Source: Micromonospora peucetia
Lineage (GTDB): Bacteria; Actinomycetota; Actinomycetes; Mycobacteriales; Micromonosporaceae
Length of the DNA: 64,000 nucleotides
Reading direction: 5' to 3'
Assembly (NCBI RefSeq): GCF_900091625.1
Contig: NZ_FMIC01000002.1
Span: forward strand, 4,960,001-5,024,000
Part shown: positions 17,123 to 23,912 of the stretch, one piece after another
Numbering within the stretch: position 1 is the first letter of the stretch
How the letters are laid out: each line of letters starts with the position of its first letter
The notes under the pieces: generated by a model
The model's database searches: none
What the model was told of the DNA's origin: nothing
The model's input: only the letters and a program-made list of their open reading frames with translations
Translations under genes and position numbers: made by a program

Positions 17123-19003
17123 CTAGCGCAGCGTGATGTAGAGGTCGCCGCGCCCGGGGTCGGTCGGCCTGATGTGCGGCACGCCCTGGCCCGGTACCCG
17201 GATCCTGGTGCCGGGGTGCGCGCGGGGAGGCACCAGAACCCGGAACGTCACGTCGTTCAGCCCGACGATCGGCAGGATACCGCCCGTTGCGAGGTCGACG
17301 GACGAGCCGTCTAGGGTGCAGTGCAGGTCGTCGCCGATACGAGTGAACCGTTCGTGTGGCAGTTCGTGGATTTCGATGTACAGGTCGCCGCGGGTTCCCC
17401 CGTATCGTCCCACCTCGGCCTGTTGTGCCAGCCGGATCCGCATCCCGTCCGCGACGCCAGGCGGGATCTTGACGGTCAGCTTCCGGAGGGTCCTCAGTAG
17501 CCCGCTGCCGCCGCAGCCGCGGCAGTCGAGCAGCGCCGGGAGCTCTCCCTCGCAGGTGCTGCACGTGACAGTGGTGTCCATTGTGATCGGCGCTTCGACG
17601 CCGAACACGATTTCCTCAAGGCTGAGGTCGAACCGGAGGATCGCGTCCGCCCCGCGGCTCTGCTGCAGCGCGGTGGTGGCGCTCTGCTCCGCGGCAGTCC
17701 GCCGGTCCGGCGGAATCTGCTCACGCGTGGCGCGTTGTACCAGCGCATGCACGCGGACCTCGCTGGCGTTGTCCGTGAGCGACACCAGGCTAAGTCGTTG
17801 CAGGCAGTGCAGCGCGTCGCGGGCGTCGGCTGCGCCGACCTGCGGTCGCACGTGCCGGGACCGCCGCAACGATGCCAGGAACCCGGTGGGGCGCGAGGGC
17901 GATCCCCGGCCTTCGTCCAGGTACCGCAGCGCCGCCGGGGTGATGAAGATGTTGGTCGGCACACCGTTGGGGTCCAGGTGGCTGGCCAGCTCCAGCAGCG
18001 GCCGGGCCAGTCCGGCCGGGGTCATTGCGTTGGCCAGTTCGATCGACAGCGACCAGGCCGCGGCGACCGTCGCGCGGTGCCCGTCGGGCAGCGCTTGCGG
18101 CTCCGGCATGAGTTCGGCCAGCCGCCGTCGCCGGTCGGCGAACCGCTCGCGGTACTCGCCGCAGGTCAGTCCCCGGTCCATGAGATATGCGGAGGCCTGG
18201 GCGAGGGCCAGCGGCAGGTAGCCCAGGTCGGCGGCGAGCCCGCTCACGTCTTCGGCGAGGTCAGCCCGGCCGGCCAGCTTGCCACGCAGGTATTTCTCGG
18301 CCTCGGCCGGCGTGAAGATGCCCACCTCGACCGGGATGCGGCCGGAGCCCAGCAGCGCTGCGTCCCGACGGCGGGTGGTGACGACGGTCCGGCCGTTCGG
18401 CGTCGACGGCGGCCATAGCCCGGTGAGGTCGCCCGGTTCGGTGAGGTCGTCCAGGACCACCAGCCAGCGTCGCCCGGTGTTGGCGAGCCAGGCCAGAAAC
18501 TCCTCGGCGGCCCGTTGCGGGTCCTGATGGTCGGTCCCGCCGAGGTGGTTGCCCACAAGGGCGTAGGACGACAGGATGCCCGCCCGAGACGTGGCGGTCG
18601 TCCAGACGAGCAGGTCCACCGCACCGTCGGCCAGCTCCCGCCGGGCGAAGTGGGCGGCGAGTTGAGTCTTGCCGACGCCACCGAGGCCCGACAGCACCTG
18701 GCACACGACAGCGGTGCTGCCCGGTGCGGTCGCCGCGTCCAGTGCGGCCGCCGCGTCCCGCGGCTGGAAGTGGTCGGAGACCGGCGGAATCGACCCTGAC
18801 TGGTATGGCCAGTCGACCTGGTTGCGGCCGCCGACCGTGACCGGACCGTAGAAGGTTCCGACCGCACCGTACACGTCGCGTAGACGTAGGCCAGGCGGAT
18901 CGGTGGTGCCGGCAGCCGTCGCCTCTACCCGGCTGCCGGCGGTGCTGGGGGAGCTGTGTCCTTTGGTCGAAACTGACCGGTGCATGGAAAGAGCCGACCG
19001 CAC
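17123..19003 (-). CDS. STAND NTPase (NB-ARC) fused to a DnaJ C-terminal domain; frame-disrupted
   Basis: 626 codons from 19003, but the true N-terminus is probably in another frame upstream (18940-19346). NB-ARC: Walker A GLGGVGKT at 106-113, Walker B LVVLDD at 181-186, sensor TTRR at 209-212, GYLPLALAQASAYL near 262, then winged-helix sequence to about 440. Without TPR or WD40 repeats it passes straight into a DnaJ2-like substrate-binding region at about 454-626: LRFDLSLEEIVFGVE, a reduced zinc motif (C481xxC484 and C494xxC497 instead of four pairs), LTVKIPPGVADGMRIRL, and the terminal RIRVPGQGVPHI...GRGDLYITLR. No J domain is present. A motif (residues 45-62) resembling amyloid-type signalling motifs precedes the NTPase. 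The genes around it are broken, so it may be a pseudogene. Domain identities are secure; function as a stress or defence switch is inference. Confidence 0.75.
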   Translation of the reverse strand: MRSALSMHRSVSTKGHSSPSTAGSRVEATAAGTTDPPGLRLRDVYGAVGTFYGPVTVGGRNQVDWPYQSGSIPPVSDHFQPRDAAAALDAATAPGSTAVVCQVLSGLGGVGKTQLAAHFARRELADGAVDLLVWTTATSRAGILSSYALVGNHLGGTDHQDPQRAAEEFLAWLANTGRRWLVVLDDLTEPGDLTGLWPPSTPNGRTVVTTRRRDAALLGSGRIPVEVGIFTPAEAEKYLRGKLAGRADLAEDVSGLAADLGYLPLALAQASAYLMDRGLTCGEYRERFADRRRRLAELMPEPQALPDGHRATVAAAWSLSIELANAMTPAGLARPLLELASHLDPNGVPTNIFITPAALRYLDEGRGSPSRPTGFLASLRRSRHVRPQVGAADARDALHCLQRLSLVSLTDNASEVRVHALVQRATREQIPPDRRTAAEQSATTALQQSRGADAILRFDLSLEEIVFGVEAPITMDTTVTCSTCEGELPALLDCRGCGGSGLLRTLRKLTVKIPPGVADGMRIRLAQQAEVGRYGGTRGDLYIEIHELPHERFTRIGDDLHCTLDGSSVDLATGGILPIVGLNDVTFRVLVPPRAHPGTRIRVPGQGVPHIRPTDPGRGDLYITLR

Positions 19004-19346
19004 CGTTGACCGTGTCCACGGTGATGTTCAACTGTGCGGCGCGGGCGGGGTCGGCCAAGGCGAGTAGTTCCCGAGCGGCCGTCAGGATCTGCTGGTCGGC
19101 GACCGCGCCGCTGTCGTGTAGGTCCTGGCCGATGCGGGCCTGCCACACCCCAGGCTCGGTCTCGTCGGCCGCCAGTTGCTCCAGGGCAGCGGCCCGTCCA
19201 GTGAACCGGCGCTGCAGTGACGTCTTCAACAACTGGTAGCTGTCCTTGACAGCTTCGGTGGCGGTGCCGGACACCCCGGCGCTCGCGCCGGCCGCGAGCG
19301 CCCCCACGATCACGTTGATCTCGTCCACTGGCGGGGACACCTCCAT
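18940..19346 (-). pseudogene. 5' part of the NB-ARC/DnaJ gene, separated by a frameshift
   Basis: Starts MEVSPPVDEINVIVGAL. About 100 residues of helical domain open with a hydrophobic Gly/Ala helix (VIVGALAAGASAGVS, residues 12-26), followed by EAVKDSYQLLKTSLQRRF. The segment then reaches NGAVGSFHAPVSFDQ (residues 114-128), a sister of the motif in the downstream frame. The frame is lost at a run of five C on this strand (18947-18951). Removing one C joins ...RTQLP to STAGSRVEATAAG and gives a continuous protein of about 740 residues. This N-terminal domain is common in actinobacterial NB-ARC and effector proteins. Whether the shift is real or a sequencing error cannot be told here. Confidence 0.6.
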
Positions 19347-19373
19347 CAGATTGGTGGCTGAACGGGGTCGCGG

Positions 19374-19460
19374 TCAGGCTACGGAGGTGAGGTGCTGGTG
19401 GACGGTGCCGCAGCTGACTCCAGGGATGCGGACGACGCGGGCGTAGCCGATGGTAACCAT
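19374..19460 (-). pseudogene. relic of a serine recombinase (resolvase) with internal deletion
   Basis: A 28-codon frame reads MVTIGYARVVRIPGVSCGTV and then HQHLTSVA. The first eight residues are the start of Tn3-type resolvases (I-G-Y-A-R-V-S), and GVSCGTVHQHL matches the C-terminal resolvase HTH (GVSRGTVYRHL). The catalytic domain between them has been deleted in frame. It is therefore a scar of a mobile element beside the NB-ARC/DnaJ gene. It is too short to be functional. Confidence 0.55.
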
Positions 19461-19530
19461 GGGGCCACTCTACGGTTCGCCCGCTACTCGGCACGAGTGG
19501 CCTGCAGGGGTCAGGAAGGCCGGGGCGCCG

Positions 19531-19973
19531 ATCCGGGCGAGCCACGTGAACAAGTCCTTCGGCACCGGTGACGCACGGATCATCGGTGTTCCAGCGCTTC
19601 CATCTACTGCCGGCGATGTCCGTCCTGGACAACGTCCTCGCGCCCGTCATCCCGGCTCGGGTGTCGTTCGACAAGGTCGTACGGGCACGGGAGCTACTGG
19701 CCGCAGTCGAGCTGGCGGGACGCGAATCCGCTGTACCCACCCAGCTCTCCGACGGCCAACAACAACGGGTGGCGGGTGGCCCGGGCGTTGAGCGGCTCTC
19801 CCGCGCTGATCCTCGCCGACGAGCCGACGGGCAGCCTGGATTCCGCCACCGGGGCCGAGAGCATGGACCTGCTGCTGCGGGTCGTCGCGGAAAGGTCCAC
19901 GACGATGGTCATCGCCACCCACGACACGCCTCGGTCCGTACACATCGCCTATCCGCGCGGGGTACGCCGGTAG
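19531..19973 (+). pseudogene. degenerate ABC transporter ATPase (LolD/MacB type)
   Basis: Recognisable ATPase pieces occur in order but in different frames. [15 protein letters not shown] is the N-terminal strand, [19 protein letters not shown] is the Q-loop region, LSDGQQQRV is a signature with its second G replaced by D, and [20 protein letters not shown] with VIATHD are the Walker B and H-loop. The Walker A segment is deleted between the first two pieces, and a frameshift occurs near 19770 just after the signature. No permease follows. This is clearly non-functional and supports a deletion history for the 17-20 kb patch. Confidence 0.7.
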
Positions 19974-20008
19974 ATTGCCCGCGCAGCCGTTCGCATCGGG
20001 AGGTCCAC

Positions 20009-20584
20009 GTGTTCACCCTGTCCCTGACCGAGGACGTCGAGCTGCGTCCCCTGGAGCCCTGGCGGGCCGAGGAGTTCCTCACCCACCTCGATCGGGCCCG
20101 CGCGCACATCGAGCCCTGGGTGTCACCGTCGTTCGTGGTCGGTGACCTCGACTCCGCCCGGGCCGTGCTCCAGAGCTACGCGGACCGGTGGGCGCGCGAC
20201 GCCGGCGGAATCTGGGGCATCTGGCGGCGGGACACCCTGGTCGGCGGGGTCATGTTCGTCTCGTTCGACGCCGCCAGGGGCGTCTGCGAGGCCGGCTGCT
20301 GGTTGGAGCCCGCCGGGGAGGGCCACGGGCTGGTCAGCCGGGCGGTCGGGCGGATCGTCGACTGGGCGGTGCGGGAGCGTGGCATCCACCGGGTCGAGTG
20401 GCGCACCAACGCGCGCAACGCCCGCAGCATCGCCACCGCCAGGCGGCTGGGCATGCGTCTCGACGGGACCATGCGCGAGGTGTACCCCGGGCCGGCCGGG
20501 CGGATCGACATGGAGGTGTGGTCGGTGCTGGCGCCCGAGTGGCTCGGAGCACGGTCAGACGCAGGCGAGCGCCGCGTCGAGTGA
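20009..20584 (+). CDS. GNAT family N-acetyltransferase (RimJ/RimL type)
   Basis: 191 residues from GTG 20009 with GGGAGGT seven bases upstream. RimJ/RimL-like fold: VELRPLEPWRAEEFLTHLDR at the start, the acetyl-CoA region GCWLEPAGEGHGLVSRAVGR (a variant of the R/Q-x-x-G-x-G/A loop), then RVEWRTNARNARSIATARRL with the conserved N-x-x-S-x-x-x-A/L helix. Relatives acetylate ribosomal protein N-termini or small amines. It overlaps the convergent TOPRIM gene by 30 bp. It marks the end of the decayed patch. Confidence 0.88.
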   Translation: MFTLSLTEDVELRPLEPWRAEEFLTHLDRARAHIEPWVSPSFVVGDLDSARAVLQSYADRWARDAGGIWGIWRRDTLVGGVMFVSFDAARGVCEAGCWLEPAGEGHGLVSRAVGRIVDWAVRERGIHRVEWRTNARNARSIATARRLGMRLDGTMREVYPGPAGRIDMEVWSVLAPEWLGARSDAGERRVE

Positions 20585-21199
20585 GCGGGGCACCCGGTCC
20601 GGCTCCAACGCCGCCACGAGCAGCCGCGCGTACGCGCTCTTGCGGCCGGACCGGGTGCCGAGGAAGCGGCGTAACTGCGCCTCGACGGCGCGTCCCCGCT
20701 GGGCCGGCTGCCGTTGGAAGAGGTCGAACGAGCGCAGCTCGCCCTCGGCGGCGAGCACGTCGCGCACCCCGTCCACGCCGACCGCGCGGATCAGTTCGTC
20801 CTCCAGGTCGGCCACGCAGACGTGGAACCCGAGGGCCGCCATGTCGGCCCGGGACAGGCCGGCACCGAGGCCGCAGCGTTCCAGTCCGCGCCGGAAGAAG
20901 CCCTCCTCGGCCTCGTCGTAGAGGCCCGCCAGCGGCAGCCCGCGTCCCGCCGGGCCGAGCCGGTCGAGGAAGTGGCCGATGTTCGTCGCGCCGCCCATCG
21001 CCACCACCCGTACGCCGTCGGCGTCGAGGTCCCGGCCACGCCGCGCGGCGAGGGTCTCCAGGGCGACCCGGTCGCTCGCCCCCTCGACGAGCACCACCGC
21101 CCGCGCGTCGATCCCGGCCGCCAACTCCCGGATGCTTCCCACGATCGCCTCCCGCCCCCGCCGCCGCAGCTCCGCCCGGTCGCGCCGTCGGGCATTCAT
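20555..21199 (-). CDS. stand-alone OLD-type TOPRIM protein
   Basis: 214 residues starting MNARRRDRAELRRRGREA. A TOPRIM fold of the OLD-nuclease kind: VVLVEGASDRVALETLAARR supplies the catalytic Glu, VVAMGGATNIGHFLDRLG the second strand, LAGLYDEAEEGFFRRGLE the D-x-E-type acidic pair, and CVADLEDELIRAVG a further acidic strand. In OLD proteins this domain follows an ABC-type ATPase; here no ATPase is fused or adjacent. Metal-dependent nuclease activity is plausible but unproven. The gene is transcribed toward the GNAT gene. Confidence 0.8.
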   Translation of the reverse strand: MNARRRDRAELRRRGREAIVGSIRELAAGIDARAVVLVEGASDRVALETLAARRGRDLDADGVRVVAMGGATNIGHFLDRLGPAGRGLPLAGLYDEAEEGFFRRGLERCGLGAGLSRADMAALGFHVCVADLEDELIRAVGVDGVRDVLAAEGELRSFDLFQRQPAQRGRAVEAQLRRFLGTRSGRKSAYARLLVAALEPDRVPRSLDAALACV

Positions 21200-21367
21200 T
21201 CGGGCGGTCCGGTCCCGTGTCCGTCAGGGGATCGTGGTCGGACGGGCCCGGGCGACGCAACCGGGTTCCAGCCGCGCCGCCGTCCGGGCCGGGTGCTGGC
21301 GTCGCGGTGCCGGGACGCGTGCCGGCGGCGACCGGCCCAGGACCGGCCGTCCGGGTCGGGTGCTGGC

Positions 21368-21402
21368 GTCGCCGTCCGGGCCGGGGTGGCCCGGACGGCG
21401 AC
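21368..21402 (-). terminator. hairpin terminator downstream of the chitinase gene
   Basis: GTCGCCGTCCGGGCC and its exact complement form a 15-bp stem with a 5-nt loop, 8 bp after the chitinase stop. An imperfect 29-bp direct repeat (near 21281 and 21349, both containing CGGGTGCTGGCGTCGC) occurs just beyond it. Confidence 0.75.
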
Positions 21403-21409
21403 ACAGGGG

Positions 21410-22984
21410 TCAGGGCAGCGCCCGCAGGAACGGGCCGTGGCTCAGGCGGAACTCCCAGGCGTAGAACCGGTCCCAGTTGATCGACCAGGTCATCAGCCCT
21501 CGGAAGGCCGGGTTGGTGCCGCTGCGCGGGGTGTACGAGCCGCAGCCCTGCCCCTTCACCAGGCAGGTCACCGCGGCCTGCACCCCCGCCGGGGCGAGGT
21601 AGCCGTTGCCGGCGCTGGTGGAGGAGGGTGCGCCGAAGGCCACCTGGTCCTCGCGTAGCGGCGGGAAGACCCGGTCGGGGTTGCCGGCGACGGGGAAGCC
21701 GGCGAGCACCATGTCGGTCATCGCGATGTGGAAGTCGGCGCTGCCCATCGTGTGGTACTGGTTGTCGAGCCCCATGATCGGCCCGGAGTTGTAGTCCTGC
21801 ACGTGCAGCACGGTGATGTCGTCGCGCAGCGCGTGGATCACCGGCAGGTACGACCCGGCGCGCGGGTCCTGCCCGCCCCACGGGCCCGACCCGTAGAACT
21901 GGTAGCCGAGTTGGACGAAGAACGTCTCCGGCGCCATGGTGAGCACGAAGCCCGCCCCGTACCGCTGCTTGAGGGTGCGGATCGCGGAGATCAGGTTGAC
22001 GATCACCGGCGTGGTCGGGTTGCGGAAGTCGGTGTCGCCGGTGTTCAGGTAGAGCGAGTGCCCCTCGAAGTCGATGTCGAGCCCGTTCAGGCCGTACCGG
22101 TCGATGATGGCCGACACGGACCGGACGAAGGTGTCCCGGGCGGCGGTCGTGGTGAGCTGGACCTGGCCGTTCTGCCCGCCGATGGAGAGCAGCACCTTCT
22201 TGCCCTGTGCCTGCTTGGCGCGGATCGCCGCGCTGAACTCGGCCTCGGTCTCGACGCCCGGGCACTCGGCCGCCGGGCAGAGCTGGAACCGGATGTCGCC
22301 CGAGGTGACCGTGGTGGGCTCGCCGAAGGCGAGGTTGACGATGTCCCAGTCGGCGGGCACGTCGGCCATCCGCAGGTAGCCCGAGCCGTTGGCGAAGCTG
22401 GCGTGCAGGTAGCCGATCAACGCGTGCCGGGGCAGCCCGCCCGGCGGCGGAGTGGTGGGCGGCGGGGTGGTCGGCGGCGGAGTGGTGGGCGGGGGAGTGG
22501 TGGGCGGGGGAGTGGTGGGCGGCGGAGTGGTCGGTGGGGCGCTGGTTGGTGGCGCGGTGCTCGGCGGGGTGGTGGGCAGGCTGCCGGAGCACGGCGCGCC
22601 GTTTAGCGTGCAGTCGGTGGGGGAGCCGGAGCCGGTGGCCAGGAAGCCGAACGACACCGAGGCGCCGGGGGCCACGGTGCCGTTCCATGAGCGGTTGGTG
22701 AAGGTGTGCCGCTGGCCGACGCTGCTCACCGTGGCGTCCCAGTAGGAGCCGAGGGTGGTGCCCGCGGGCAGGGTGAAGGCGACCTGCCAGCCGGTGATGG
22801 CGCCCGGGCCACTGTTGGTGACGGTGTAGCGGCCCTCCCATCCGGTGCCCCAGTCGGCGGCCTTGACGAACGTGGCGGTCGGGCCGGCGGCGCGGGCCGG
22901 CGCGGCGAGGGTCAGCGTGGTGGCGGTGACGGTGGCCAGGGCCGCTACGGCGGCCAACAGCAGGTTTCGGGCAGGGCGACGCAT
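21410..22984 (-). CDS. secreted GH18 chitinase with CBM2
   Basis: 524 residues from ATG 22984 (GGGAGGT upstream). Sec signal peptide to about residue 33 (ends APARAA), a CBM2 cellulose/chitin-binding module (about 34-137; ATFVKAADWGTGWEGRYTV, closing with a C-C pair near TDCTLNGAPC), a T-T-P-P-P repeat linker (about 140-190), then a GH18 barrel. Catalytic motif LNGLDIDFEGHS matches the GH18 D-x-x-D-x-D-x-E pattern with Asn at the first position; KVLLSIGGQNG and MTWSINWDRFY are the other GH18 signatures. It hydrolyses chitin extracellularly. It is monocistronic with its own terminator, and the AT-rich stretch at 23024-23048 may hold the promoter. Confidence 0.94.
   Translation of the reverse strand: MRRPARNLLLAAVAALATVTATTLTLAAPARAAGPTATFVKAADWGTGWEGRYTVTNSGPGAITGWQVAFTLPAGTTLGSYWDATVSSVGQRHTFTNRSWNGTVAPGASVSFGFLATGSGSPTDCTLNGAPCSGSLPTTPPSTAPPTSAPPTTPPPTTPPPTTPPPTTPPPTTPPPTTPPPGGLPRHALIGYLHASFANGSGYLRMADVPADWDIVNLAFGEPTTVTSGDIRFQLCPAAECPGVETEAEFSAAIRAKQAQGKKVLLSIGGQNGQVQLTTTAARDTFVRSVSAIIDRYGLNGLDIDFEGHSLYLNTGDTDFRNPTTPVIVNLISAIRTLKQRYGAGFVLTMAPETFFVQLGYQFYGSGPWGGQDPRAGSYLPVIHALRDDITVLHVQDYNSGPIMGLDNQYHTMGSADFHIAMTDMVLAGFPVAGNPDRVFPPLREDQVAFGAPSSTSAGNGYLAPAGVQAAVTCLVKGQGCGSYTPRSGTNPAFRGLMTWSINWDRFYAWEFRLSHGPFLRALP
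22443..22577 (-). repeat. tandem repeat encoding the Thr/Pro linker
   Basis: About six near-identical 15-bp units encode successive T-T-P-P-P blocks of the chitinase linker between CBM2 and the GH18 domain. Such linkers are flexible and often O-glycosylated. Copy number is likely to vary between strains. Confidence 0.75.
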
Positions 22985-23141
22985 CCGGACCTCCCGGGTA
23001 CGAGGGCCGTCGGATCGACGGATGCACAATTATTAGGATTGTTAACTGTAGTTGTCCAGATGCACCGGCCGGTGCGTTGTCCCGTCCTGCGTTTCCCGGC
23101 CCGGTCGGCGGGCGCACCAGGGGCACGCCCGCCAAGCCGGG

Positions 23142-23273
23142 TCAGCGCCGGCCCTCGCGGCGCTTCAGGGTGCGCTCGTAGTCCTGGAACCGCGCCTTGG
23201 CGATGACCGAGCGGTCCGCCGCGCGGAGCACCCAGCCCTTCGGCCCGCGCCATTTTTCGGTCCACCCGTCCAC
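23142..23273 (-). CDS. small basic protein, unknown
   Basis: 43 codons from GTG 23273 (an ATG 15 codons upstream, at 23318, is an alternative start). The frame is almost purely G/C at third positions and encodes a sensible charged, Trp-containing peptide (WTEKWRGPKGWVLRAADRSV, then IAKARFQDYERTLKRREGRR). It has no recognised family. It lies between the chitinase and Phd-like genes, both of which point away. The ribosome site is weak, so it is a candidate only. Confidence 0.4.
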   Translation of the reverse strand: MDGWTEKWRGPKGWVLRAADRSVIAKARFQDYERTLKRREGRR

Positions 23274-23324
23274 CCTGGACCGTCGGCGTGCGGAAATGTC
23301 GTACCCGGCGGCGACCATCCATCC

Positions 23325-23750
23325 ATGGCTGTCCCCGCTCTCACCCCGCACACCGACCAGCCGCGTTCGGTGCCGCTGCGCGAGGCGCGCACCCGGCTCA
23401 CCCAGCTCGTCGCGCTGGCCGAGTTGACCGACACCGTCACCGTCGTCACCCGCGACGGCGATCCCCGCCCGGTGGCCGCGATCGTCCCGGCGGCCGCCGC
23501 CCGCAGCGCCGCCCAGGCCCGCGCCGACGCCGATCGCCTGGCCGCCGTCACCGCCGGATGGGCCCGGCGCCTCGACGAGGCACACCGGCTCAGCAGCCGC
23601 CGGCACGCCGCCGAGCTGCGCGCGGTCACCGCCGCCCTCGCCGAGGTCTGGGCCGAGCTCGACCGCCGGGTCACCCCGGGCAGCGATCCCGGTCTCGCCC
23701 GGCTCCGCGCCGCCCACACCGACCTGCTCGCCGCTGACCCCGCTGCCTGA
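23325..23750 (+). CDS. Phd/YefM-like antitoxin-type protein
   Basis: 141 residues from ATG 23325. The N-terminal 55 residues follow the Phd/YefM pattern: SVPLREARTRLTQLVALAEL, then VTVVTRDGDPRPVAAIVPA, the short DNA-binding β/α fold of these antitoxins. The rest is a long helical Ala/Arg-rich extension. No toxin gene (PIN, RelE or Doc) is adjacent, so it is an orphan and perhaps just a DNA-binding regulator. The 160 bp after it hold no convincing gene. Confidence 0.7.
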   Translation: MAVPALTPHTDQPRSVPLREARTRLTQLVALAELTDTVTVVTRDGDPRPVAAIVPAAAARSAAQARADADRLAAVTAGWARRLDEAHRLSSRRHAAELRAVTAALAEVWAELDRRVTPGSDPGLARLRAAHTDLLAADPAA

Positions 23751-23912
23751 CCTGGCCCGGGATAGGCGTCGCGCGGCTCCGGGCCGTGCGCCTCCAGCAC
23801 CGCCCGCAGCGGCGCCACCCCCGTGTCCCGCCACCGGCTCGCCGCCGCCGACCGCGCCGGCTCGCCGGCCGTCGAGGCGAACCGGCGCGGTCGGTCCAGC
23901 GGCCGGGAGGCG

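Noticed and set aside
21281..21378. Imperfect 29-bp direct repeat near the chitinase terminator considered as attachment sites
   Set aside because: Only two diverged copies 68 bp apart, with no integrase or tRNA nearby; more likely sequence similarity among GC-rich hairpins.
22443..22577. Short regularly spaced repeats that might be a CRISPR array
   Set aside because: The units are contiguous 15-bp codon repeats encoding a Thr/Pro linker, with no spacers.
23760..23912. Minus-strand frame beyond modC (reading MAPLRAVLEAHGPEPRDAYP)
   Set aside because: Codon bias is locally fair, but the frame runs into the antisense of the Phd-like gene and has no stop, start or family support; left unannotated.
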